From Rouxiella badensis (GTDB taxonomy: Bacteria; Pseudomonadota; Gammaproteobacteria; Enterobacterales; Enterobacteriaceae): 64,000 nt of DNA. Under the pieces are notes generated by a model that had not been told where the DNA came from, ran no database searches, and was given only the letters and a program-made list of their open reading frames with translations. Positions 29,381 through 38,533 of this stretch are shown here, piece by piece. The DNA lies in NCBI GenBank assembly GCA_026967495.1, contig CP114060.1, forward strand, positions 2,480,001 to 2,544,000, written 5' to 3'. The position numbers and the translations under genes were made by a program. Numbering within the stretch: the stretch's first letter is position 1; the number at the start of each line of letters is the position of its first letter.

Positions 29381-30675
29381 TGACTGTTCCCGCCGGAAAC
29401 CGGCCCCGTAATGCTATTTTTCAGGCTGTAATAGGGTGAAAGCATCCACTGATAAAGCGGACGTTTTTCGAGAAACAGCGATAGCTGCGCCTGCATGCCG
29501 CTGGCAATCACCAAGGGTTGGCCGTGCCAGCTCAGTGCGGCCGGATCCAGCGCAATAATTGCCTTAAAATAGCTGCCGGTTACCGCGCCGTTACTGCCTC
29601 TTGGGGCGCTGAGATAGTCCTTCATCTCTTGTGCGGTGCTGGGGGCGTCGGCTAATGAGAAAATTTTTGCTGGAAACTGGCCATACTTTTCGGCGGGAAA
29701 TGCGGCATAGCTTACATTCAAGCTTTCTCCAAGGGTCACGAACGGGCGACTCTCGTCGGGTAGCCAGGCCACCAGGTAAAATACGGGGTGACTGCCCGGT
29801 ATCAGCTGCACCAGGCTGTCCCCGGAATTGACCATCTGACCCGGCGTGACGCTAAGTGACGAAATAATGCCTGGTGAAGGGGCCGTTATCAGCAGCATAT
29901 TTTTGACATTAGCCCCTGCCAACTCGCGATCCAGGCCTTGCTGCTGATAGAGCGACTGCGAAATTTGATTATCAAATTCTGCGGCTTTAGTGACCTTGGC
30001 GCTTTGCAGGCCGCTGATTTGCAGAGATTGTTGGATAATCTGCGCGGTAAGGTTCTGATAGGCACTCTGCTGCTGGTAATAGAGATAGCGCTGATTATTC
30101 AGCTGATCGGTGGTTATCAGCCCTTTGCGCAGCGAGGTGTTGTATGAGTCCAGACTTTTTCCCATGGCGTTCAGCCCATCTTTAGACGAGGCAACCATTT
30201 GATTAAGGCCAATCTGCGCCTGTTGATACTGTTCTAACTGTTGCTGCAGATTACTGAGCGTTTCGCGTTTGTTGTTTTGCTGCTGGGTAATAATATCGTT
30301 AAGCTGCTGGCGCTGTTTATAAATAGCCGCCAGCGTTGAGGTGCTGGCATTGCCCTGCTGAGTAATACGGCTGAGGTCGATTTGATAAAGCGGCATACCG
30401 GCAGTCACTCTTTGCCCATTTTCAACAAACAGCTTTGAAATAACGCCTTGTTCGGGAGAAAAGAGATTAATAGTATGTGGCTGGGTGATGATTTCGGCAT
30501 TCACACTAATGCGTCTTGTATAATTAGCGAAGATTAGAAAGCACAATAGGATGATAATAAACGCCATCGTTGATAATAAAGTTAGCCACAGCGGCCAGCC
30601 CTTAATTAATAATGCCTTACCCAGCCATTGAGCTTGCTGATGTTCGCTAACTTCCCGGCGGAACAGTGACGGCAT
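29377..30675 (-). CDS. CvaA/HlyD-like membrane fusion protein of the microcin exporter
   Basis: 432 residues, intact. One transmembrane helix lies at about residues 30-55 (WPLWLTLLSTMAFIIILLCF). A lipoyl/barrel-sandwich half follows (PHTINLFSPEQGVISKLFVE), then a long coiled coil rich in Gln (residues about 115-240), and the second half (LLITAPSPGIISSLSVTPGQ) with a C-terminal beta domain. This is the CvaA type of adaptor, linking the ABC exporter to TolC across the periplasm. It is the first gene of the operon and its stop overlaps the exporter start. Confidence 0.88.
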   Translation of the reverse strand: MPSLFRREVSEHQQAQWLGKALLIKGWPLWLTLLSTMAFIIILLCFLIFANYTRRISVNAEIITQPHTINLFSPEQGVISKLFVENGQRVTAGMPLYQIDLSRITQQGNASTSTLAAIYKQRQQLNDIITQQQNNKRETLSNLQQQLEQYQQAQIGLNQMVASSKDGLNAMGKSLDSYNTSLRKGLITTDQLNNQRYLYYQQQSAYQNLTAQIIQQSLQISGLQSAKVTKAAEFDNQISQSLYQQQGLDRELAGANVKNMLLITAPSPGIISSLSVTPGQMVNSGDSLVQLIPGSHPVFYLVAWLPDESRPFVTLGESLNVSYAAFPAEKYGQFPAKIFSLADAPSTAQEMKDYLSAPRGSNGAVTGSYFKAIIALDPAALSWHGQPLVIASGMQAQLSLFLEKRPLYQWMLSPYYSLKNSITGPVSGGNSQ

Positions 30676-31319
30676 GATGTGGCTCTATCTTCAAGGTTAA
30701 TATTGGGGTATACAGTCATGAAATTGTTATTTTCATGATTGTGGGTTTGTAAACTATTATTTAATTATTTTGAATGATATATGTAACTTTCCCCACGTCA
30801 CTAACGACTTGCTGTAGGTTTTCTGGCGGATTTACCACGAAACTCTCAATGGCAATATATTATTTTGTAATTAAACCATTAATTGAACCACTTGACACCA
30901 TTTCAATATCACAGGATTCTAGAATTTTCATTGTAACCTCTGAAGTGGATGATAAATGCATTTTCACCCTAACGGTAATAACCCCTCAATAAATATTTGG
31001 GAAAATCACCCTCAGTTCATAAACAAGTTTAGATTCCCTTAAGAAAAACAAAATAATAACAATATATCTTTAACTTACTATTAATTTAATGTTAAACTTA
31101 TGAAAATCAAACAGTTACGCATGTTTTTTGTGCAATTTAATATATATAAGCAATGCCAATGCTTACTTATACTGTTACTTAACGCTATTGCGTCAAAAGG
31201 TGGTTGCAAAATTTTTTATATTCAATTTCTGTAGCATATTATGCTGTCAATGGGTTCGGTTTTCGGTTTTGTAAGGTTAATGATTTGTTGCCTAATATTG
31301 AGTTATGTGAAGATTGTCG

Positions 31320-31520
31320 ACTTCTCTGACAAATTTCTGCCAGATTAATTTCAGCACTGCCTTTGACCTCGGCCATTAAATTGCCCAAGGTGGCCAGGTG
31401 ATCGTCTGCCTACAAAAGCGCGCGATAGAATAATCTCGACTGGCAGATTTCCAGCTTTCTCCGTGAATATTTCACGTAGATGAAAAGGAGTTAAACCCTC
31501 CTCTTGAAGACAGTGAAATT
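31320..31520 (-). pseudogene. Decayed gene fragment
   Basis: Two adjoining minus-strand frames read as protein: EFHCLQEEGLTPFHLREIFT then GNLPVEIILSRAF, and, after a shift, DDHLATLGNLMAEVKGSAEI then NLAEICQRSR. There is no start, and no stop fits either end. I do not recognise the parent gene. Confidence 0.35.
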
Positions 31521-31792
31521 CATATAGTTATCTTATGCATGTAATGGCTATGTTTTCATGATAACTGACTTATTTTATTCTCTTTCTCAGTGTAAATAAC
31601 TTATTGTTTGAATTAATATAGGTTATTTGACTAAATCATGATTTGGTTGTCTGGTGTAAAATGATTATAATCAACGTCTAACCTTACTATATGGCATTAC
31701 CCGTTTAAAGACACGGACATGGACATGATTTAGTGGATTGCACTACAGTCATTGGAGTGTTGTGAATGAGTAATACATTGTTTGTCATTATC

Positions 31793-31840
31793 ATTTAAGC
31801 AACACCTCGGGCGGGTACTTCGCGCGTTGAACGCGTATAC
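31793..31840 (+). promoter_or_regulatory. Leader element conserved between the two precursor genes, copy 2
   Basis: TTTAAGCAACACC followed by GGGTACTTCGCGCG matches the element at 26663-26706 and stands in the same place relative to the precursor start. A short CGCGCG/CGCGT hairpin follows. Confidence 0.5.
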
Positions 31841-31865
31841 GAATGAATGATTTTAGAGGTGCAAT

Positions 31866-32036
31866 ATGAAAGAACTTATTTTGGCAGCGAACGACGAAGA
31901 GCTGAATTCCGTGGCTGGCGGCGCCAATTCCTTAGGCGAATTGGTCCATACAGTAGAAGAGAATCTAGTAACGCTGACCGCACCTGTCGACGCGGGTGTT
32001 GATGCTGCGGAATATATAATTGCAACTAATTTATGA
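31866..32036 (+). CDS. Double-glycine leader microcin-type precursor peptide 2
   Basis: 56 residues. The leader MKELILAANDEELNSVAGG differs from that of precursor 1 at only five of 19 positions, while the core diverges completely. The predicted 37-residue peptide begins ANSLGELVHTVEENLVTLTA and ends AAEYIIATNL. It has no cysteine or lysine and is strongly acidic. AGAGG stands before the ATG. A conserved leader and a variable core are what one expects when two cargo peptides share one exporter. It may be a second bacteriocin or one half of a two-peptide system; activity is inferred. Confidence 0.7.
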   Translation: MKELILAANDEELNSVAGGANSLGELVHTVEENLVTLTAPVDAGVDAAEYIIATNL

Positions 32037-32192
32037 GCTTTATAAGGGTAATCGTTTTCGGTATGTGATGTTGAGTCCATTTCCTGTTGTGGAGCCGTTG
32101 TAGATCTAACATGCTGGCTCCCAGCTTAAGAGTTCATAAAATATAATATAAGGGTGGTACAACACGTGCAGTTGGAGCGTATCGGAGTAGCG

Positions 32193-32345
32193 ATGACATC
32201 ACTACGCATTATTTCAACCGTATACCGGGTCAAAACTCGCTTCCCGTTGTATACTTTGCCATCCGCCACTGCTGTTCCTCTGAAGTTACAGTCAGTTGGC
32301 GGATTGGTTCATAAGCCAGAGAAGTTTTGTTGTAAAGTTCGATAA
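32193..32345 (+). CDS. Candidate small ORF downstream of precursor 2 (paired with 27006-27149)
   Basis: ATG with GGAG six bases upstream opens a 50-codon frame: MTSLRIISTVYRVKTRFPLY, then TLPSATAVPLKLQSVGGLVH, ending FCCKVR. It shares VKTRxPL and QSVGGLV with the frame after precursor 1. It is a candidate immunity or accessory peptide, or conserved untranslated sequence of the duplicated cassette. Confidence 0.35.
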   Translation: MTSLRIISTVYRVKTRFPLYTLPSATAVPLKLQSVGGLVHKPEKFCCKVR

Positions 32346-32432
32346 TACGCAGGGAGAGATAGCCATACTCCGCGCTCCCTTAAATAAAGTCTCCAGTCAG
32401 TCAAATCCAGAGGTGTTAATTTATATTATCAC

Positions 32433-33299
32433 TCAAAGTATAGGGATAAAGTATTGGCAATTAATATCGTGATTCTTGACGCTGGACATTAACGGCTTAT
32501 AGATTTCTATATCCTCTCCTTTTCGGCGTATCATTTTGTTTTTAGGAAGATAAACCGAATAAATATTGTAAAGAAAATCCTGCATCCCATCCATAGCGCC
32601 ATCGTAGTGAAACTTCACATACTTACCTTTTTCAATAGTAATTAACTCTTCATTGTTAACAGGGTTATTCGCATCCGATGGTGCGGTGGCTGCCGTATAC
32701 TGAAAAGCATATTCCTGCCTTGAACTTCTTGATGAAATATACTCCACCAAACCAATCAGTTTCGTGGGCTTATCACGTAAATTGATAAAGTGGTCATCCC
32801 AGATCTTCATTCTGGAGTTGAAATCGAAGTATTCATTTTCCCCAACCTTGCTAGGGATCTCTTTTCTCTTACCGACCAGTAGCATGGGTTCGAGCGTCAC
32901 GATATCAGCTTCTAGGGATAATTCTTTCTTATATTTTATTGGCGCAAAGAATTTCTTTGTATCTAATGTTTCAGACTTTCTGAAAGCCCTGGGCGTCACA
33001 CCAAACTGTTTTTTAAAAGCCCGACTAAAATGTGGCTGGGAGTCAAATCCATATTCTAGTGCTATATCATAAATATCTCTTTTAGTGATTTTTAGAATGG
33101 TTGCAGACTCGGAAAGTCTGCGTCCTCGAGTGTAATCACCTAAAGTCATACCGGTATGCTCTTTAAAGATTCGCTGTAGGTGCCACTTTGAATATCCTGC
33201 TTTACTGGCAACATAATCGACAGAAAGGGGATGATGTAGATTCTTTTCAATCCAATCCAAAAGGCTTTTAATGACACTTTCTTGCATTTTCTGATTCAT
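32433..33299 (-). CDS. Rob-like AraC-family regulator with a GyrI-type effector domain
   Basis: 288 residues. The N-terminal AraC/XylS double helix-turn-helix (LDWIEKNLHHPLSVDYVASK, then KWHLQRIFKEHTGMTLGDYT and GFDSQPHFSRAFKKQFGVTP) is of the MarA/SoxS/Rob type. The C-terminal ~150 residues have the GyrI-like small-molecule-binding pattern (IVTLEPMLLVGKRKEIPSKV). Rob-type proteins activate efflux and stress genes on binding hydrophobic compounds. It lies between the microcin locus and an efflux operon and could serve the latter. Intact. Confidence 0.85.
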   Translation of the reverse strand: MNQKMQESVIKSLLDWIEKNLHHPLSVDYVASKAGYSKWHLQRIFKEHTGMTLGDYTRGRRLSESATILKITKRDIYDIALEYGFDSQPHFSRAFKKQFGVTPRAFRKSETLDTKKFFAPIKYKKELSLEADIVTLEPMLLVGKRKEIPSKVGENEYFDFNSRMKIWDDHFINLRDKPTKLIGLVEYISSRSSRQEYAFQYTAATAPSDANNPVNNEELITIEKGKYVKFHYDGAMDGMQDFLYNIYSVYLPKNKMIRRKGEDIEIYKPLMSSVKNHDINCQYFIPIL

Positions 33300-33389
33300 T
33301 GTTTCATTCCATCATCATTGATTTGTTTTTAACGGCCTATCTCATTTTTTCAAAGCTTTTTTTGATATTAGAAATCAGTCCAAAAATAG

Positions 33390-34025
33390 TCATTGAGTAT
33401 TTTTTTCTTTGCATTGTTTAATCACAGACACGGTTCCTCTATAAGGGTTTATTTTCCCCTTTTCTATATAAGTGGAGTCAGCATCACTTTTCATAAAGTT
33501 GGGTAGATTTAACCCTTTATTTCTATCGCACGTCACCTCCTGGCTCTTAAGATAAGCATGAATCTCATTTAAAAGAGTCTCATCGAGACCCGTATCAAGA
33601 TTAAACGCAAACGGGTCTCGGGATGATACAGACAACACCGGGATCATTCCTTTTTCATTCATACTGCATATTATCAATGAGTTATCTTCATAGTATGGAT
33701 TCTCAAGATAGCGTTTAAAAGCAGTCAGTCCTTTACTGTCATTTTCTGAAAGCAGATTGATTGTTCTGTTCTTACAGCTAACCGCCCCCTTCGTCTGGAG
33801 GGCTAAGCCTAATCCCGGCAATGAGGTGACAACGCTCTCTTCCTTTAAAGCATTTGTTAAACGCTGCACCGTAGAGCGCGGTAGCGATACCTGTTTAGCG
33901 ATCTGACCCAGCGTTAACGGGTAAGCCGTTTCTTCCAACAGGTGGATTATTTGCATGGCACGACTTATTGATTGCACAGACATCCCTGCACTGTCGTCAG
34001 TAAGCGAACTCTCGTTCATAGGCAT
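33390..34025 (-). CDS. IclR-type helix-turn-helix regulator with an atypical C-terminus
   Basis: The first 80 residues are an IclR N-terminal domain (SVQSISRAMQIIHLLEETAY, then LGQIAKQVSLPRSTVQRLTN). The remaining ~130 residues are short and do not show the usual IclR effector motifs seen in the neighbour at 37433. Start 34025 is preferred to a longer upstream frame. It is divergent from the DUF1656/efflux operon, with a 166-base gap, and is a likely regulator of it. Confidence 0.7.
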   Translation of the reverse strand: MPMNESSLTDDSAGMSVQSISRAMQIIHLLEETAYPLTLGQIAKQVSLPRSTVQRLTNALKEESVVTSLPGLGLALQTKGAVSCKNRTINLLSENDSKGLTAFKRYLENPYYEDNSLIICSMNEKGMIPVLSVSSRDPFAFNLDTGLDETLLNEIHAYLKSQEVTCDRNKGLNLPNFMKSDADSTYIEKGKINPYRGTVSVIKQCKEKNTQ

Positions 34026-34191
34026 AAATTTTAACCAACCCCTCTGCTTAATTAGCACTAAATGTGATCTTAACACTCAATATTTGTATCACAATGCGGT
34101 CAATATTATCACTTTATGGTTGATTAATTCTTTTGCAATTGATGTTAGAGTTAGCAAGGTGATGATTTAAATAGGTTTATTGGAGGCTGTA

Positions 34192-34392
34192 GTGCATGAG
34201 CTAGTTTTTGTTGACCTACTATGGAGCCCGTTTACGCGCATGGTTCTCATCGCCATAGTAGCCTCATTGATATTGAACAAGGTTATTGCCAGATGGCTTC
34301 CTGCTTATCTGAAGAAGGTTGAGCCTCTTGCCGGGCTTAGTGTTTTTGTATTAGTTATCTTGCTTCAAATGACAATGGTATTTGGTAAATGA
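34192..34392 (+). CDS. AaeX-like DUF1656 small membrane protein
   Basis: 66 residues from GTG 34192, chosen because TGGAGG stands five bases upstream; the TTG at 34180 lies on that ribosome site. The start HELVFVDLLWSPFTRMVLIA matches the AaeX/DUF1656 family, and a second hydrophobic segment ends the protein. It overlaps the next start by four bases (ATGA). These proteins accompany AaeA/AaeB-type efflux pumps for aromatic acids; their own role is unclear. Confidence 0.8.
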   Translation: MHELVFVDLLWSPFTRMVLIAIVASLILNKVIARWLPAYLKKVEPLAGLSVFVLVILLQMTMVFGK

Positions 34393-35306
34393 AAAAAACA
34401 ATTAATATTCTTATAACGTTAGTTCTTGTTATTTTTATTCTTTGCGCCGCAGTGTTTATATGGAATAAGTACATGTACACCCCCTGGACACGTGATGCCA
34501 GAGTTCGCGCCGATGTTGTTAATATCGCACCCGATGTATCAGGTTGGCTGACAGAACTTAATGCCCATAACACTTCACAGGTAAGCAAGGGCCAGGTCTT
34601 GTTTACCGTTGATAAGGCACGCTATCAGGTTGCCTACGATCAGGCTGTTGCACAGGAGGCTCAGGCAAAAGTTGCCTGGCAACGTGCTCAAAATATTTCA
34701 GACCGCAGGGCTCATTTGCAAACTGCGGTAAGTAAAGAAGACATCGATAATTCCCGTCTGGACGCTGCGTCTGCGTTGGCAACTTATCAAGAAACCCAGG
34801 CAGAAACGCAGTCTGCGTTAATCGATCTTCAGCGCACTACTTATCTGTCTCCGGCCGACGGTACGATCACTAACCTTGATGTTTCTAATGGCGATTATGT
34901 CAATAAGGGTGTGACCAAACTGGCTTTAACCGTTAAAGGAAGTTACTACCTGACTGGTTATTTCGAAGAAACCAAGCTGCCGGGGATTCATATTGGTGAC
35001 AGCGTTGATATTTGGATGATGGCCGGTACGCGTCATCTTACCGGACACGTTACGTCAATCGATGCCGGTATTTCCAACAGCAACATTACTGCGGGAAATC
35101 AGATGTTACCGGATGTTGAAGCAGGGTACAGCTGGATTCGTTTAGCTCAGCGTATCCCAGTAAATATTAAAATTGATAATATCCCAGCCGATATGAATAT
35201 TTCTTCTGGCATGTCCGCGAGTGTGCGTGTTGTGGATGCAGACAATAAAGCCAGGACGTCCGGCATGCATTCAGTTTTGGCTGATATTGGTGCAGTTCTT
35301 GATTAA
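34389..35306 (+). CDS. AaeA/EmrA-like membrane fusion protein
   Basis: 305 residues. One N-terminal transmembrane helix (TINILITLVLVIFILCAAVF) precedes the family hallmark YTPWTRDARVRADVVNIAPD at about residue 30. Then come a short helical hairpin and YLSPADGTITNLDVSNGDYV, and the chain ends in a beta-barrel domain. It is the periplasmic adaptor of an AaeAB-type pump and lies between the DUF1656 gene (overlapping) and the FUSC transporter gene (23-base gap). Intact. Confidence 0.88.
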   Translation: MKKTINILITLVLVIFILCAAVFIWNKYMYTPWTRDARVRADVVNIAPDVSGWLTELNAHNTSQVSKGQVLFTVDKARYQVAYDQAVAQEAQAKVAWQRAQNISDRRAHLQTAVSKEDIDNSRLDAASALATYQETQAETQSALIDLQRTTYLSPADGTITNLDVSNGDYVNKGVTKLALTVKGSYYLTGYFEETKLPGIHIGDSVDIWMMAGTRHLTGHVTSIDAGISNSNITAGNQMLPDVEAGYSWIRLAQRIPVNIKIDNIPADMNISSGMSASVRVVDADNKARTSGMHSVLADIGAVLD

Positions 35307-35329
35307 AATAAGTTTTTCCGGAGTATAAA

Positions 35330-37329
35330 ATGGGACCAGCATCGGACTCTTTCCTGTTAACCAACAAATTTGCCGTGCGCACCGGGATAAAACTCAGTAT
35401 CTCGGTATGGGGTGGTTTGGTTATCGGGTTGTTAATGAATTTTGAACACCCAGTGTGGGTGATGATTACCGGGATAATTTCATTCTTTGGTCTTGATCAC
35501 GCACAGGTTTTAAAAAATGCCTGGCACAAACCTTTGCGACCATTGTCGGTGGCCTCATTGGTGTGGTGATTATGTCATTCACCATGCAAAGCCCATTTCT
35601 GACGGTGATGACGGTATCAATCCTGCTATTTATTGGTTCAGGGTTGGGTTATAACACTCGCGATATGAATTTAACGTTCTGTTGCGCTTTCACCTGCCTG
35701 ACTATTTGTCTCATGGTGATTGTACCGGTGCTTGTAGGTCCCACTCCTGAGACCTTGATGACGATATTTATCGACCGCGTCGGAACGGTAACTTTTGGGA
35801 TCTTCTGGGTCGCGTTTGTGAGTATTTGCTTTTGGCCGATGTATTCAGCCGATATGCTTAAAGGCAGCACCAAACAGCTGATCGACACGCTGACCGAAGA
35901 AATTAATCCAGGAAAAGATCATCAACAGTCATTACTGAAAATTAGCAGCCTGGTGGCTCAAATCGAGGATACGGCTAAAAACAGTGATTTTGAGAGCCAT
36001 AACTCACGTAATGCTGCCAGAATCGCCCGAAAAATTAATGAGCTGGTATTTTCTATATTTGGTGAAAGCGTATTTTTGCTTGAAAATAGAAATAATATTT
36101 CAGATTCGATTAAAGCCTGCTTTGAAGACTATCTGGCTTTACTAAAGCACAAACATCATGCATTTCATGCTATTAACGAAGAGCACGATGATTTGGTGCG
36201 TCAGGGCAATGAGCTTAAAGCTCGGGTAGCCAATCTCGATAGCGAAATTCTTACCCCGCTAGATTTTATCTTTGTCGACAAGCTACGCTCTTGTATCGAT
36301 AATTTTATGGCAATGAAAGAGTTACAGAACAACTTATTTCATGACAGAAGATTTTATAATAACACCATAAAAATTACTAAAACTTTTGATATCAAAAATT
36401 TTATCCGCAATGGAGCACGCACCTCCGGCTATTTTATATTGGCTTATGCATTTTGGTATGTAACCTCCTGGAGCTACAGCTTCCTTATCGTCGCCGTTCC
36501 TATCGTTTTCAGCGTGATGTTCAGTAGGCTTCCCCACGCGGAGATCTTGTTAGGCAAAGTCATTAAGGGCATGCTGTTCTCTATTCCCGTTGGCGTCATT
36601 GTGTATATCATCACGGCTAATGCTCCTTCAGCCATTGAGCTTTATATACTCATTGCCGGCATACCGCTATTTTTTGGCTTAATGGGGCTTTCCAGTCTTT
36701 CGTCTTTTGCATTATCGGTGGGCTTTAATATAGGCTATCTAGTTACCATTTTACCGGAAAATAATTACGACTATACTTTGGATGTATCCTTCGCTATTGT
36801 TCGTACGCTTGCGATAGCGATTGGCGTCATTATTTTACAGCAACTTTTTGTTTTAATTCCAAGAGATACTTTGCTTGGCTCATTTGGTTCTGGTAAAAAA
36901 CTTTTCAGCAACGAATTAAATGATGCTCTCGATATCGATAAAAACGGACGTAGCGAAGCCATTGAAAAAATTAATGCGAGAATTGTTGATAAGCTGACTA
37001 CCGCCTCAATGCAGGAGGTCGATGAGACCCGAAAGGATGTGATATTAGAGGGAAATAGAGCACTTGAAGTGAATAGGGCGATCAGAGCATTGAGCCGCCA
37101 CGCAAAGCTGGCAGATCTACCTAACTCATTTTTTAAAAATATTAATGAATGGAAAAAGGATATTTTAGCACGTAAGCAGTTTGAGGATGACGATTCTAAA
37201 AAGTTGCATGCTATAGTCAAAGAGAACGCACTTTCTTCAGGGTTGAGTATGATGGATAATAAAATGTTTTTCATTGAGAATGTGATTCCAGAATACGACA
37301 GATTAATTCGCAATAGTATAAAACAATAA
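35330..37329 (+). CDS. AaeB-like FUSC-family efflux protein, frameshifted
   Basis: Inner-membrane component of an aromatic-acid (p-hydroxybenzoic acid type) efflux pump. Two hydrophobic halves are visible: the first from residue 20 (TGIKLSISVWGGLVIGLLMN) and the second after a ~200-residue soluble part (GYFILAYAFWYVTSWSYSFL). One G is missing at 35523-35524; correction restores FATIVGGLIGVVIMSFTMQS and gives 666 residues, close to AaeB. It is the last gene of the operon. Confidence 0.85.
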
Positions 37330-37432
37330 TATTCACTCTCATCATTGATGTACTTGGGACGTAATATTTACGTCCCTTTTTTTTGATTTATGATGTCGTT
37401 CTTTTATTAGTATTTAGGGCAAGTGAACAGTC

Positions 37433-38204
37433 ATGTCTGATGAGAACAAAGAGAGTGGGATAAAGGTGTTACACAAGGCTGTTGACGTCCTTCGTCAGTT
37501 AAGTAACTCACCATCCGGTATGTCGCTGAGTGAGCTTTCCCAGAGTGTTAATTTTCCGCGTTCAACCGTACAGCGAATTGTTGCTACGCTTGAATCTGAG
37601 GCTCCTCGTAGAACAATTGAGTAAAGGGGGCGGCTACCGACTCGGGCAAGGACTTGGGCTTCTTTTACAAAACACCCAGTCCGATCTCATCGCCATGACC
37701 AGACCTTTCCTGCGTAATTTATCATTAGAAGTGAAGGAGTCTGTTTCACTGGCAACGCTATATGGTGACAAGCTGCATGTTGCTGATTGTATTATTTATG
37801 AGCGCGATTTGCGGGTTTCTTTTCCTATCGGTCTCGAAGCTCCATGCTATGGCACAGCCGCCGGTCAGGCTTTACTGTCAACACTTCCCGATGAGTTGAT
37901 CGAAAAATATATACCCGATGAGATAATGGTTGCGCGCGGTTCACAGCTCACCCGTGACTCTCTTATCCAAAAAATCACAAAAATTAGAGAGACAGGTATC
38001 GGTATTGACGAGCAGGACCATATTGAAGGGGTTTGCACTTTTTCAGTCGTGCTGCAAACTACTTTTGGAAAGTTTTCAATTACTATACTTGCACCGGCAG
38101 TAAGAGCTAATTATGAAAAAGAGTTCTACGTGGAGCGCTTAAATAAAATTAGAGAAGATCTCATGCACCGTCTTAATTTTTTTCATAGATTTGAAATATA
38201 TTAA
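37433..38204 (+). CDS. IclR-family transcriptional regulator, frameshifted
   Basis: The N-terminal domain (VLHKAVDVLRQLSNSPSGMS, LSELSQSVNFPRSTVQRIVA) is followed, after one extra G at 37600-37601, by the classical effector domain (GGGYRLGQGLGLLLQNT, SVSLATLYGDKLHVADCIIY, GLEAPCYGTAAGQALLSTLP). The corrected length is 256, standard for IclR. It stands about 100 bases downstream of the efflux operon on the same strand. With the IclR-type gene at 33390 it brackets the operon. Confidence 0.85.
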
Positions 38205-38368
38205 CCTGCTCCAGGGATGACATCCAATATTCATTCAGCGATGTTTAATCCTTGGCTCTGACGCCATCGTCATGTCAGGAACACAGTCTATTGCTCGTTT
38301 TTGACTGATAACAGCCTATCGAACGGCTGTTTCGGGTCAATTCAAGTCGTCAACCGGTACAGTGAGTG

Positions 38369-38518
38369 TCAGCTTGCGACTGGACATGGGCGAGCATCTG
38401 CCGGCAGACTTACAGTAAAGGTCGTTCCCTTCTTCAGCACGGTCCACAATGACAGTCTCACCGTGACTTTCTGCAACCCTTTGAACAAAGGGGAGTCCAG
38501 GTCGCAGGACCGTATGCC
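38369..38518 (-). pseudogene. C-terminal tail of a sensor histidine kinase
   Basis: The minus strand reads LPFVQRVAESHGETVIVDRA and then, after one extra A, TTFTVSLPADARPCPVAS and a stop. GLxxVQRVAESHGGxV followed by GTTFTVSLP is the G2-box end of a kinase ATPase domain. No upstream kinase sequence is present; a DUF4142 gene occupies that position, so this is a truncated remnant. Confidence 0.6.
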
Positions 38519-38533
38519 CACCGAACGACCTAT

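Larger units (their letters stand above)
30676..31865. other. Long AT-rich spacer between the exporter operon and precursor 2
   Basis: About 1.2 kb. A 72-codon plus frame at 30774-30992 (inner start MAIYYFVIKPLIEPLDTISI) has no family or ribosome site that I can support. On the minus strand, 31320-31520 looks like a decayed gene piece. TTTGTCATTATCATTTAA near 31783-31800 is a weak Fur-like match. The exporter promoter must lie at the left end. Confidence 0.5.

Noticed and set aside
26738..32036. Calling the two precursors siderophore-linked class IIb microcins
   Set aside because: Both lack the serine-rich C-terminal tail ending in serine, and no dedicated MceI/MceJ-type linking genes are seen.
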